Source of the DNA: Verrucomicrobiia bacterium
GTDB lineage: Bacteria; Verrucomicrobiota; Verrucomicrobiia; Limisphaerales; JAEYXS01
Assembly (NCBI GenBank): GCA_036405135.1
Contig: DASWYF010000009.1
Span: 91,809 to 155,808, forward strand
Length of the DNA: 64,000 bases
Direction: 5' to 3'
The first letter of the stretch is position 1. Each line of letters starts with the position of its first letter. Made by a program: the position numbers and the translations under genes. This document shows positions 18,465 to 27,816 of the stretch, in pieces. Under the pieces are notes generated by a model. It had not been told where the DNA came from and ran no database searches. It was given only the letters and a program-made list of their open reading frames with translations.

Positions 18465-19736
18465 ATGAAAACCCTGCGTCTGCTTACGCTTGCTGTCGCC
18501 TTGGCTGGATCGTCTTTCACTCTGACCGCCCAATCTGCGGCCAAAGACCCCTCGCACTATCAAATCCCAGAGAAGGATGATGGCTTGCCCGGCGCCGGAC
18601 CGATCCGCCGTTATGATTGGTTCAAGAAATTGTGGCTGCAGAAGCGCACAAGCTGGGCCCAACGAGTTGAGCAGGATCAGAATGCGGTGGTGTTCCTCGG
18701 GGACTCCATCACGCAGGGCTGGGGTGACAATCTGGGCAATAGCTTCAGCGGCATGAAGGTGGCCAATCGCGGTATCAGTGGTGACACGACGCGCGGTGTG
18801 CTGATCCGCTTGGAAGAAGACGTCCTTTCACTCAAGCCACGCGCCATCGTGCTGCTCATCGGCACAAATGATCTGGAGGAACAAGCGGACCCGGAAACGA
18901 TCACGGCGAATCTCAAGCTGCTGCTCGCCGAATTTCAAAAGCACAATCCCAAGATGCCCATCATCTTGAACCAAGTATTCCCCAGCTCAGACACGAAGAA
19001 ACGTCCAGCCGACAAAATCAAGAAGATCAACGACCTCTACCTCGCCGCCATCAAGGGCAATCCACAAGTGACCTTGGTGGAGACGTGGCCGCTTTTCGCG
19101 AATGCGGAAGGTGATGCGAAGAAGGAAGAATTCCCGGACCTGCTGCACCCGAACAAGGAAGGTTATGCGAAGTGGGCGAGTGCCTTGCGCCCGACGCTTT
19201 CCGTGCTGGGACTGCTGGAATCGCCTGCGGATACGTTCAAAACGGAAGAAGGTTTCAAGAGCCTATTCAACGGCAAAGACCTCACGGGCTGGGGTTATAA
19301 AACGAATAATTTCGACGGTAAGGCCGTGAGCATCGATGGACGTTACTCTGCGAAGGATGGCGTGCTCATCGTGAATTATCCTCCGGAGTATCGGAAGATT
19401 CAGCAGATCTGGACGACAGAGCAATTCCCGAAAGACTTCGTGCTGAAGCTGGAATTCCGCGCGGGCGTGAATGCAGACAGCGGTATCTTCATCCGCCAGC
19501 CGCAACTGCAATGCCGTGATTATCCGATCGCCGGTCCTTACAAAGATCTCAAGAACTACAAAGCGCAGGATTGGAACGAAGTGATCGTGACGGTGACGAA
19601 TGGCGTCGCGCATTGCACGTGCAACGGCGAGGTGCTGAATGCAGCAATGAAGGTTCCAGCGACCGGCCCGATCGGCCTCGAAGGCGATCGCGGCATCATG
19701 GAGTATCGCCGTATCCGGCTCAAGGAGCTGCCTTAA
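18465..19736 (+). CDS. exported SGNH hydrolase fused to DUF1080 domain
   Basis: A 423-residue two-domain exported enzyme. A signal peptide ends near LTAQSA. The SGNH domain (about 70-265) has VVFLGDSITQGWG with Ser81, the oxyanion Gly in ANRGISGDTT, the LIGTNDL block, and DLLHPNKEGY with the Asp-His dyad. The second domain (about 285-423) is DUF1080, starting FKSLFNGKDLTGW, a beta-sandwich tied to 3-keto-disaccharide hydrolysis and glycan binding. The frame is open from 18288, but the signal peptide fixes the start at 18465. Likely role: removal of ester groups from a polysaccharide while holding or cleaving the sugar chain. The two domains are often separate in related bacteria. Confidence 0.9.
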   Translation: MKTLRLLTLAVALAGSSFTLTAQSAAKDPSHYQIPEKDDGLPGAGPIRRYDWFKKLWLQKRTSWAQRVEQDQNAVVFLGDSITQGWGDNLGNSFSGMKVANRGISGDTTRGVLIRLEEDVLSLKPRAIVLLIGTNDLEEQADPETITANLKLLLAEFQKHNPKMPIILNQVFPSSDTKKRPADKIKKINDLYLAAIKGNPQVTLVETWPLFANAEGDAKKEEFPDLLHPNKEGYAKWASALRPTLSVLGLLESPADTFKTEEGFKSLFNGKDLTGWGYKTNNFDGKAVSIDGRYSAKDGVLIVNYPPEYRKIQQIWTTEQFPKDFVLKLEFRAGVNADSGIFIRQPQLQCRDYPIAGPYKDLKNYKAQDWNEVIVTVTNGVAHCTCNGEVLNAAMKVPATGPIGLEGDRGIMEYRRIRLKELP

Positions 19737-19739
19737 GGT

Positions 19740-20156
19740 TTACTTGGCGGAAAGCAGTTTCGCCACCACGGGTTGCCATAGCGTCGTGATCCAGTCGGCA
19801 CAGACTGGACCGATGCGTTCTACTGTCCATCCGCCATAGGTCAACTCATTCACCATGGATAACGAGCGTTCGTAATTGGAGGAATGCACTATCACAGGGC
19901 TGGACGGCTTCTGCGTAGCGAGAAATTCCGCGACCAGCAACCCATCACGGGCATCCTCGGCCAACGCGACTTCGTTGAGATCGTGATCCAGTGATATCAG
20001 CCGGGCGTTTGCCAGATGAGGAGGAAACTCATCAATCATGACACGGGCGTTGTTCCAAAAAAGAATCCGGCAATCTGGAGCAAGTTCTTTAAGAACAGCA
20101 GTGAAGCCAGTCCTGCGTTCCTCGTTGTCCTCCAAGATCAGGATTTCGTTTCGCAC
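19740..20156 (-). CDS. cyclic-phosphate-processing-type receiver (cREC) protein
   Basis: A 138-residue receiver-like protein. ILILEDNEER (Asp10), LISLDHDL (Asp57 and Asp59) and an HSSN motif at 91-94 match the cREC branch of receiver folds. That branch was described as a likely cyclic-phosphate-processing receiver in RNA-repair and signalling contexts, not an ordinary response regulator. The usual conserved Lys after strand 5 is not evident, and ARDG replaces the common MDG segment. Start is a GTG at 20156, 6 bases after the stop of the ROK kinase, so the two are probably translated from one message. Catalysis is predicted for the family, not shown here; a degenerate response regulator is the alternative. 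Confidence 0.72.
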   Translation of the reverse strand: MRNEILILEDNEERRTGFTAVLKELAPDCRILFWNNARVMIDEFPPHLANARLISLDHDLNEVALAEDARDGLLVAEFLATQKPSSPVIVHSSNYERSLSMVNELTYGGWTVERIGPVCADWITTLWQPVVAKLLSAK

Positions 20157-20162
20157 AATAGC

Positions 20163-21128
20163 TTAACCTGCCTTGTGCACATACGGCACAAGGTCGATAC
20201 GCCACTTGCCCTGCTTCTGCGGCTTATTATTGAAGCACAGCGCGTGATATGCCGCTCCCAAAGCCCCGGCATACTCACCTACTTGCGCGGGCACGATCTT
20301 CGCGCGAGAGCCCGTCGGCTGCCATTCCATCGGTGCGAGAAATTCTTCGAGCGGCTTGAACAACACATCGCCCGCACGAGCGATACCGCCACCGATGATG
20401 ACCACTTCCGGGTCCAAGATATTGATGAAGGAGCACACACCTGCTGCGAGTGCTTTCACGGACTTGAGCCAAACCTCTTTCGCCTTCGCATCACCCGTTT
20501 TGTAAGCCGCAATCAAATCATGTGTGGAAGCAAAGCGTCCGCCAGAGCGTTCACTGATGGTGCAATTCCCTATCGCCACTTCGAGACTTCCCGGTGTTCC
20601 ACAAATATCCGCCACACCATCGGGGTCCAAGCTCATGTGTCCCAGATGTCCCGCACGCCCTAAGCGCCCGCGCAGCAACTGCCCATCCACGATCGCCGCG
20701 CCACCCACACCAGTGCCCAGCGTCAGCATGATGACATTTTGGCACCCCTTGCCCGCGCCCATCCACACTTCGCCGAGCAACGCCGCATGACCATCATTCA
20801 GCACTGGCACAGTCTTCTCCATCTGCAAATGCTTCGTCCAATCGAGTCCCACCAAGCCACTCAAACGCCCCGGCATGTTCACGATGGATTTTCCATCCGC
20901 TGCCGCCAAGCCCGGTGCCGAAAGCCCGATCGCGATCGGATCCTTCCCCTGCTCCGCCGTGAATCCGCGCACCATCGCCGAGATACGTTTCGCCCAATCC
21001 ATGCTCTCGCTGGCATCGAAGTCCTCCTGGCGTTTGACCAATACTTGCCCGCTGACCGTCACCACCACGGCCTTCACACTCGATCCGCCCAGATCTATTC
21101 CTAACGCGTAAGGTTCACTTTTCATCAT
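20163..21128 (-). CDS. ROK-family sugar kinase (glucokinase-like)
   Basis: A 321-residue ROK protein. The ATP-binding GIDLGGSSVKAVVV opens the chain, the catalytic Asp lies in VLNDGHAALLGE, and the phosphate motif is LTLGTGVGGAAIVDG. EVVIIGGGIARAGDVLF and the C-terminal EYAGALGAAYHA complete the fold. The structural zinc motif of most ROK proteins (CxCGxxGCxE, with an upstream His) is degraded: GHLGHM is kept, but the Cys cluster reads ADICGTPGSLE. Start is the ATG at 21128; a TTG one codon earlier is possible. Substrate is probably glucose or an amino sugar. Followed by the cREC gene. Confidence 0.9.
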   Translation of the reverse strand: MMKSEPYALGIDLGGSSVKAVVVTVSGQVLVKRQEDFDASESMDWAKRISAMVRGFTAEQGKDPIAIGLSAPGLAAADGKSIVNMPGRLSGLVGLDWTKHLQMEKTVPVLNDGHAALLGEVWMGAGKGCQNVIMLTLGTGVGGAAIVDGQLLRGRLGRAGHLGHMSLDPDGVADICGTPGSLEVAIGNCTISERSGGRFASTHDLIAAYKTGDAKAKEVWLKSVKALAAGVCSFINILDPEVVIIGGGIARAGDVLFKPLEEFLAPMEWQPTGSRAKIVPAQVGEYAGALGAAYHALCFNNKPQKQGKWRIDLVPYVHKAG

Positions 21129-21160
21129 CAATCAAAGTCTCGCGACTATAGACTCCTCCT

Positions 21161-21949
21161 TCAAACTTGTCCCTCAGAAATCTCCCACCCGCCATCCACC
21201 GCCAACGTCTGTCCCGTGATGAACTTCGCCTCATCCGAAAGTAGGAACACCGCCGCCCCACTCAAATCCTCCGGCCGCCCGATGCGCCCGCCATCCAGCG
21301 GCTGTTTCGTGGCGATGAACTTCATGATCGCCTCATTCGTCTGCGCGCGCTCGGACATCGGCGTGGCGACGAGTCCTGGCGCCAACACGTTGAAGCGGAT
21401 ATTCTGCGTCGCGTAATATGCAGCGGAAGCTTTCGTTAAACCCACAATCCCCGCCTTCGCCGTCGCATACGCATGCGTGCTGAAAAATTTCGGCGAAGGC
21501 GACCACGCCAGCACAGACGCCAGATTCACCACCGCTCCACCCGAACCTTGCTCCAAGAACTGCTGCACTGCCGCGCGATTCGAGTAGAACACCGAATCCA
21601 GATTGATCCCCATCGTGAAAGACCAGCCCGTATCCGTGCATTCGTGCAAAGGCCCATCGCCCATCTTCCGCCCACTGCCACCCGCCACGTGATAGAGCCC
21701 GTGAAATCCTCCGAAAGTTTTCAGCGCAGTCTTGATCGCCTTCACCGCCGTATCCGGCCGCGAAGCATCTGCTGTGATGACCTTCGCTGATTTACCGAGC
21801 AGCTTCTGCGCCTTCAACGAAGTCCTGCGTTCCAGTCCCACCGCCACCACCTTCGCTCCTTCAGCCACAATCGCCTCCGCAGCCGCCAGCCCGATACCAC
21901 TCGTGCCGCCGATGATGACGATGACCTTATTCTTTAAGCGCGAACCCAT
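21161..21949 (-). CDS. SDR-family oxidoreductase
   Basis: A 262-residue classical short-chain dehydrogenase/reductase. The cofactor loop is GGTSGIG (residues 14-20). NLASVLAW supplies the catalytic Ser, and YATAKAG the Tyr and Lys. NVLAPGLVATPM and the C-terminal AVFLLSDEAKFITGQTLAVDGG are standard. VAVGLERR after strand 2 lacks the acidic residue of strict NAD-users, so NADP may be preferred. Substrate cannot be told from sequence. A GGTGAT ribosome-binding-like stretch precedes the ATG. It lies 30 bases upstream of the ROK kinase gene on the same strand, so the two may be co-transcribed. Confidence 0.92.
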   Translation of the reverse strand: MGSRLKNKVIVIIGGTSGIGLAAAEAIVAEGAKVVAVGLERRTSLKAQKLLGKSAKVITADASRPDTAVKAIKTALKTFGGFHGLYHVAGGSGRKMGDGPLHECTDTGWSFTMGINLDSVFYSNRAAVQQFLEQGSGGAVVNLASVLAWSPSPKFFSTHAYATAKAGIVGLTKASAAYYATQNIRFNVLAPGLVATPMSERAQTNEAIMKFIATKQPLDGGRIGRPEDLSGAAVFLLSDEAKFITGQTLAVDGGWEISEGQV

Positions 21950-22006
21950 ATCACCTACCTAAGCAGCATTCGCCTCGGAACGCCACCTTGATAAAAACCT
22001 CCTCAC

Positions 22007-23482
22007 TCACACCAAAATATCCTTCACCACATGTCCATGCACATCCGTGAGCCGGAAGTAACGTCCCTGATACTTGAACGTCAGCCGCTCGTGGTCGATG
22101 CCCAGCAAGTGCAGCATCGTCGCGTGAAAATCATGCACGTGCACGCCCTTGTTCGTCACGTTGTAGCCGAACTCATCCGTCTCGCCATACACCATGCCCG
22201 GCTTCACGCCGCCGCCCGCCATCCAGATGCTGAAGCAGCGCGGATGATGATCGCGCCCGTAATTCGTCGGTGTCAATTTGCCCTGCGAATAATTCGTGCG
22301 ACCAAACTCCCCGCCCCATACGACTAACGTATCATCCAGCATCCCCCGCTGTTTCAAGTCCTCCAGCAACGCCGCCGCCGGCTGATCCGTCTCCTGGCAC
22401 TGACGTTTGATACCGCCCGGCAAACCACCGTGCTGATCCCACCCTTGATGGTAAAGCTGGATGAACTTTACCCCGCGCTCTGCCAATCGCCGCGCCTGCA
22501 AGCAATTCGCCGCGAATGTCCCCGGCTTCTTCGCATCTGGCCCATACATATCCAGCGTGGCTTGCGATTCCTTCGAAAGATCCATCACATCCGGTACGCT
22601 CGTCTGCATGCGATACGCCATCTCGTACTGCGCGATGCGCGTATCGATCTCCGCATCATGCTGTTTCGTCGCGCTGTGTTCGTGCAACTCACGCAAGCGA
22701 TCCAGCATCAGACGCCTGCCTTCACCATCGATGCCTTCCGGATTGTTCAGGTAAAGCACCGGATCTTTGCCCGAACGGAATTGCACGCCCTGATGCCGCG
22801 ACGGCAGAAACCCGCTGCCCCACAAGCGTGAATAAAGCGGCTGATCCGTCTTGCCCTTTGTAATCAACACCACGAACGATGGCAGATTCTCGTTATCACT
22901 CCCCAAGCCATAATGCAGCCACGCTCCGATGCTCGGCCTGCCGGAAAGCTGCGAGCCCGTCTGTAAAAACGTGATCGCCGGATCGTGATTGATCGCCTCC
23001 GTGAACATCGAACGCACGATGCACATGTTGTCCACCTGCTTCGCCGTATGCGGCAGTAGCTCACTCACCCACGCCCCGTTCTTCCCGTGCTGACCAAATT
23101 TGTAGATGGACCCCGCCAGCGGCAGCGACGCCTGATTGCCCGACATGCCTGTTAGCCGTTGTCCTTTGCGCACGGAATCCGGCAATTGCTCGCCATTCCG
23201 TTCATTGAGCAACGGCTTGTAATCAAACGTCTCGAGCTGCGATGGCCCACCGCTCATGAAGAGATAGATCACCCGCTTCGCCTTCGCCGGAAAATGCGTT
23301 TGCCCGTTTAGAATGCCCTTGTCCGCCGCTTGCGTCGTCGCACCAAACGAACTCATCGGATTCACCAAATTCGCGAGCGCAATGCCACCCAACCCCAGAC
23401 CGAAACGGTTCAGGAACTGGCGTCGGCTCAAGCCCAGCGCATCCAGCGGCCCCGTGCAAAGTGGTTGATGGTTCGTATTCAT
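22007..23482 (-). CDS. DUF1501 exported protein (sulfatase-like fold)
   Basis: A 491-residue DUF1501 protein. The N-terminus has [16 protein letters not shown], a twin-arginine-type export signal. The body carries [50 protein letters not shown] and [16 protein letters not shown], which are family signatures of an alkaline-phosphatase-like fold and possible metal-binding positions. The gene overlaps the upstream DUF1553 gene by four bases (ATGA), so the two are translationally coupled. This is the classic paired arrangement of Planctomycetes and Verrucomicrobia, where the pair is thought to act outside the cytoplasm on complex polysaccharides. Biochemical activity of the family is unproven. 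Confidence 0.93.
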   Translation of the reverse strand: MNTNHQPLCTGPLDALGLSRRQFLNRFGLGLGGIALANLVNPMSSFGATTQAADKGILNGQTHFPAKAKRVIYLFMSGGPSQLETFDYKPLLNERNGEQLPDSVRKGQRLTGMSGNQASLPLAGSIYKFGQHGKNGAWVSELLPHTAKQVDNMCIVRSMFTEAINHDPAITFLQTGSQLSGRPSIGAWLHYGLGSDNENLPSFVVLITKGKTDQPLYSRLWGSGFLPSRHQGVQFRSGKDPVLYLNNPEGIDGEGRRLMLDRLRELHEHSATKQHDAEIDTRIAQYEMAYRMQTSVPDVMDLSKESQATLDMYGPDAKKPGTFAANCLQARRLAERGVKFIQLYHQGWDQHGGLPGGIKRQCQETDQPAAALLEDLKQRGMLDDTLVVWGGEFGRTNYSQGKLTPTNYGRDHHPRCFSIWMAGGGVKPGMVYGETDEFGYNVTNKGVHVHDFHATMLHLLGIDHERLTFKYQGRYFRLTDVHGHVVKDILV

Positions 23483-26400
23483 CGCTTCATCACAAATTCA
23501 TCAAAGTTCATCACCACACTAACCAGCATGGTCGTCGCCGCCACATCGGCAACGTCCAACGTCGCATCCGCCTTCGCTTCACCTGTCTTCAAAAGTTTCT
23601 GCGCCGCCTCCGTATTCTTGGCGAACCGCGCCTTCTGTTCCGCAAACAACTCCTGCAAAATCTTCACCTCCGCCTTGTCCGGCTCACGACTCGTCAGCAG
23701 ACGGAACCCGTTCACGATCCGCTTCTCTACCGCCAGCGGTTCCGCCTTCACCAACTTTTCCGCCAGCACCCGTGAAGCCTCAACAAACTGTGGATCATTC
23801 AGCAGCACCAACGCCTGCAACGGTGTCGAAGTCGTCTCGCGTTTCGCTGTGCACACCTCGCGGGTCGTCGCATCAAAACTCACCATGGATGGCGGCGGCG
23901 AGGTGCGACGCCAGAACGTGTAGAGACTGCGCCGATACAGCTTCTCGCCCTTGTCCTGCACATACGTCTTGCCCGTGCCCGCCTCTTCCCACAGACCCGC
24001 CGGTTGATACGGCTTCACACTTTGCCCACCGATGGTTTGGTTCAACAACCCGCTAACCGCCAGTGCTTCATCACGTATCTGCTCCGCCGCCAGCCGATGC
24101 CGCGCACCGCGTGCCAGCAAGAGATTCTCCGGGTCTTTCGCCACCTGTTCCTCGCTCGGCACCGAGGTCTGTCGATACGTCGCCGACATCAGGATCAGCT
24201 TGTGCATCGCCTTCCGGTCCCAGCCCGTTTCCATGAACTTCCGCGACAGCCAATCCAGCAATTCCGGATGCGTCGGACGCTGGCTCTGCGCACCAAAGTC
24301 CTCCACTGTGGAAACCAGTCCGCGACCGAAATGCAGTTTCCAGATGCGGTTCACCGCTACGCGCGCCGTGAGCGGATTGCGCGGGTCCGTCATCCATTGC
24401 GCCAAGCCCAGACGATTCTTCGGATACTCCTTCGGCATCGCGAAGATACGTTCCGGCGTCCCCGGAAACACCTCATCCCCCGGCGCATCATACGCGCCGC
24501 GCTTCAGCAGATACGTCGGGCGCGCTTTCGGCAATTCCTTCATGATCATGATCTGCTGCACGTTGTTCGCCAGTGCGTTCTCCTCCTCGCGCAGCTTCTT
24601 CAACTCCACCTGTGCTTGGCGATACTCAGCATCGTGACGATTCAGATAATACGCGAACAGCGAGTCATCCGCCGTCACCTGCGGCTCGGTCGCCAGCAAA
24701 CTCGTCACCTCCAGTTCCGTCAACGCCGTGTCATACACCGTAAATTCATCGATCATCCCGTTCTTGAAACCATTGTCGCGGAAGCGCCCTGCCAATGTCA
24801 GCGGCGTATTGCCCGCATCCGCATCGCCCCATTCCGCGCGATGAATGATATCCTGCGTCAACCCATCCCGCACCGTATCCATCGCCTGTTTCTTGCCGTT
24901 CACATAGAACGTCACCCCCGCTGCCTTGCTGGAACCATCATACGTCACCGTGAGGTGCGACCACTCATTCAGCGGCAACATCTCCTTTGCGCGCACACCG
25001 ATCGCATCACCCGGCCAGAAATGGATGAGCCCAAAGAACGGTTTGCCATCCTCCAACACCAACTCATACCCGCGACTTCCCGAATCGCTCCACGCCCGAG
25101 AACGATGGAACACCACCGCGCGCGGCTGCTTCTCCGTCGGCTTCACCCACAGCGTGAAGCTGAACGAATCCGTGCGCTTAAATTCACCCACACCCTTGCA
25201 CTCCACTTCGTTATCGCCGCTGAATTGCAGCGCCTGCCCCACTTTGCCCGCGACGGCCTTCGGTGCATCCATCAGCACCGCCACATTGGTGCCTACCGCA
25301 TTCGGCGTTTTGTTATCCTTGATCTCATCCAGTGCGAACCGCGCCACCGGCTTCACCTCCGGCATCGCTACACCCGGATTCTTCCATTTCTCAAACCGAG
25401 TCCGCGCTTCACCCTTCATCAGTTCAAGTTGAACCTCGTGCACACTGATGAAGCTCTTCAGTTTTTTATGTTTCTCCTCCTGATCATCCTTGTAGAGACT
25501 CAAAGCCGGTGTCGGTGTCGCTTTCGTGAAATGCGAGTATAACCCCGATTCATCGATGTTATCGAAGAACGCGCTCAACGAATAATAATCCTTTTGGCTG
25601 ATCGGATCATACTTGTGATCATGGCAGCGCGCACACTCCAGCGTCAGGCTCAGGAACGCCGTGCCCATCGTGTGTACGCGATCCGACACGTACTCCACTC
25701 GAAATTCTTCATCGATGCTCCCACCCTCATTCGTCTGGCGATGCAAGCGATTGAATGCCGTGGCCAGATACTGATCCCGCGTCGGCTTCGGCAACAGATC
25801 CCCCGCGAGCTGCCATGTGATGAACTTGTCGTAAGGCAGATTCTCATTGTAGGCCTTGATCACCCAATCACGCCACGGATACATGTTCATGTCCACGTCC
25901 GCCTGATAGCCGAACGTATCCGCATAGCGCGCCAGATCCAGCCACTCCCGCGCCATCTGCTCGCCGTAGGCAGGCGATTGCAACAACCGATCAATCACCT
26001 TCTCATACGCCTTCGGAGATTTGTCCGACAAAAACGCATCGATCTCTGCTAACGTCGGCGGCAACCCCGTGAGATCAAACGTCGCGCGCCGAATCAACTG
26101 TTCCTTCGTCGCTTCCGTTGATAGCTTCAGCTTCTCTTTCTCTAATCGCGCCAAAATAAATTGATCGATCTCATTCTTCACCGCCCGCGTGTTCTTCACC
26201 TTCGGCGGCGTCACCTTCGCGATCTCTGTGTAGGCCCAGTGCTTACCCCACGGCGCTCCCTGCTCTACCCACCGTTTCAAAGTCTCCTTCTGCGCCTCCG
26301 TCAGCGTGCGATGCGATGACGGCGGTGGCATCACGTCGTCTTCATCCTTGCTCAGGATACGCACGATCATCTCGCTCTGGTCCGGCTTGCCCTTCACGAT

Positions 26401-26640
26401 GTTCGCCACGCCCTTGTTCACGCGGAAAGCGCCTTCTTCCGTATCCAGTCGTAGCTTCGCCTTCCGCCCTTCATCATCCGGCCCGTGGCAATGAAAGCAT
26501 TTGTCCGATAAAATAGGCAAAACGTCCTTGGAGAAATCCACCTTCCCCTCCGGCGACGCTCCCTGCGCACCCAATAAACACAGGCTCAGGCTTCCGATCA
26601 AAGCCAGCCACTTTGCCTGTCTGTTCGCCATCATGTGCAT
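23479..26640 (-). CDS. PSCyt1-DUF1549-LamG-DUF1553 exported cytochrome protein
   Basis: A 1053-residue exported protein. A signal peptide ends near QGAS. A planctomycete-type cytochrome domain has the heme site CFHCH (Cys48, Cys51, His52) and MPPP as the likely distal ligand region. DUF1549 follows ([12 protein letters not shown] to about 400) with a second [11 protein letters not shown] motif. Then comes a concanavalin A-like LamG insert (about 445-670; [14 protein letters not shown]), and DUF1553 closes the chain ([20 protein letters not shown] to the end). It forms a coupled pair with the DUF1501 gene. The domain order is the usual one for this family. It is thought to be redox-active and surface or periplasmic; the substrate is unknown. 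Confidence 0.93.
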   Translation of the reverse strand: MHMMANRQAKWLALIGSLSLCLLGAQGASPEGKVDFSKDVLPILSDKCFHCHGPDDEGRKAKLRLDTEEGAFRVNKGVANIVKGKPDQSEMIVRILSKDEDDVMPPPSSHRTLTEAQKETLKRWVEQGAPWGKHWAYTEIAKVTPPKVKNTRAVKNEIDQFILARLEKEKLKLSTEATKEQLIRRATFDLTGLPPTLAEIDAFLSDKSPKAYEKVIDRLLQSPAYGEQMAREWLDLARYADTFGYQADVDMNMYPWRDWVIKAYNENLPYDKFITWQLAGDLLPKPTRDQYLATAFNRLHRQTNEGGSIDEEFRVEYVSDRVHTMGTAFLSLTLECARCHDHKYDPISQKDYYSLSAFFDNIDESGLYSHFTKATPTPALSLYKDDQEEKHKKLKSFISVHEVQLELMKGEARTRFEKWKNPGVAMPEVKPVARFALDEIKDNKTPNAVGTNVAVLMDAPKAVAGKVGQALQFSGDNEVECKGVGEFKRTDSFSFTLWVKPTEKQPRAVVFHRSRAWSDSGSRGYELVLEDGKPFFGLIHFWPGDAIGVRAKEMLPLNEWSHLTVTYDGSSKAAGVTFYVNGKKQAMDTVRDGLTQDIIHRAEWGDADAGNTPLTLAGRFRDNGFKNGMIDEFTVYDTALTELEVTSLLATEPQVTADDSLFAYYLNRHDAEYRQAQVELKKLREEENALANNVQQIMIMKELPKARPTYLLKRGAYDAPGDEVFPGTPERIFAMPKEYPKNRLGLAQWMTDPRNPLTARVAVNRIWKLHFGRGLVSTVEDFGAQSQRPTHPELLDWLSRKFMETGWDRKAMHKLILMSATYRQTSVPSEEQVAKDPENLLLARGARHRLAAEQIRDEALAVSGLLNQTIGGQSVKPYQPAGLWEEAGTGKTYVQDKGEKLYRRSLYTFWRRTSPPPSMVSFDATTREVCTAKRETTSTPLQALVLLNDPQFVEASRVLAEKLVKAEPLAVEKRIVNGFRLLTSREPDKAEVKILQELFAEQKARFAKNTEAAQKLLKTGEAKADATLDVADVAATTMLVSVVMNFDEFVMKR

Positions 26641-26777
26641 CGTTACTTAATTAACCTGTTGCTGCTCACACCGCAATGGATGAAACGGTCCCCTCCATTG
26701 TAAAATCCTGCCGCAATTTCCCAATCGTGCTCGTAATCGTCCTTCGTCCTCGATTTCCCACCCCTCTTCCCCCTCTC

Positions 26778-26841
<64 letters not shown>

Positions 26842-27046
26842 TTCTCAACTTCTCTTTTTTCATGTCCTCACCATGCCATCTGCCTGCCCATTATCCTAAC
26901 CCCGGTTCGTCCGGTGTGCTCGGTGGAGACAAAACTTCACTTTCACCGTCCTCACCCTGCCTGTTTTTCTGGCTCCCCGCCAATCATGCATCTCACTACA
27001 TCCCACTGTATCCACACAAAATTTATCATTTCCCCGCTCTCGCTAC

Positions 27047-27090
27047 TCTTTTTCCCTTCTGCGACTTCTGTGCCTTTTTGTGGCCATTCC
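27047..27090 (+). repeat. TGCGGCCATTCC-type pyrimidine-rich dispersed motif, copy A
   Basis: Contains CTTCTGCGACTTCTGTGCC followed by TTTTTGTGGCCATTCC. Related sequences with the same order of blocks lie at 44719-44761 and 47311-47344, each in a gene gap. Confidence 0.55.
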
Positions 27091-27244
27091 TTCCTTCGCC
27101 CACTCTGCCCCGATTTCTCCGCCCCCGTGAGTCCTATATGCGCTATCTGCGCTATATGGAGACAAAATCACTTCAAACTCCGCCTGCTTGCCTCTTTCTT
27201 TGAACCGGCGCATAGTGTCTCACACTAACCCGAAAGCTGCTTGC

Positions 27245-27787
27245 ATGAAACCGCTTGGCTATAAACCCCATTGGGAACACGTCTGCCTCGCTCTACCGGC
27301 GTTGGCGCTGATGATGCTCATCTGTGCCTATTTGTTGGGATGGTTGGACGGCTCCACCACCACCGTTCTCCTGATATTGCCCAGTGTGTTCTTTGCGTTC
27401 ATGGGCTTCGGCACCGCTTTACTTTCCCGGTCGGCAACCCGTCTTCGGATTAGCTACGCCTTGATCCCCCTCATACTGGCCAGTCTTTTGCTTCTCACCA
27501 GCTTTACTCAATGGCCCATGCGTGTAGCCTTTGCCCTCAATCGCCATTCACTGGATGCCCTCTCCCAACGCGTCCGCGCCGGTGAAAGCATCAGCACTCC
27601 CATTCAGGCAGGCACCTTCCGCATTGCCAAAGCCGAGCTCTCTTCTCAAGGCATTGTGTGTCTCTGGACCACCCACAGCCCCGGCGGCAGCACCGGTTTT
27701 GTCCAATGCCCGCCAGACCACGTCCCCTTCAATCTCTGGTCCATGACCAGCATGAACCATCAGTGGCAGTTCATCTCAGAAGACTGA
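27245..27787 (+). CDS. small membrane protein of unknown function
   Basis: A 180-residue protein not assigned to any family. Three hydrophobic segments are visible: about residues 12-32 (ALPALALMMLICAYLLG), 38-58 (TVLLILPSVFFAFMGFG) and 70-90 (ALIPLILASLLLLTSF). A C-terminal soluble region of about 90 residues follows, ending HQWQFISED. The reading frame is open from 27188; the ATG at 27245 gives a conventional N-terminus (MKPLGYKPHW). It stands alone, convergent with the GH3 gene 29 bases away. Codon use resembles the neighbours, so it is likely real, but no role can be proposed. Confidence 0.65.
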   Translation: MKPLGYKPHWEHVCLALPALALMMLICAYLLGWLDGSTTTVLLILPSVFFAFMGFGTALLSRSATRLRISYALIPLILASLLLLTSFTQWPMRVAFALNRHSLDALSQRVRAGESISTPIQAGTFRIAKAELSSQGIVCLWTTHSPGGSTGFVQCPPDHVPFNLWSMTSMNHQWQFISED

Positions 27788-27816
27788 CTCCCATTTGTCT
27801 CGCATAGAAATTCACT

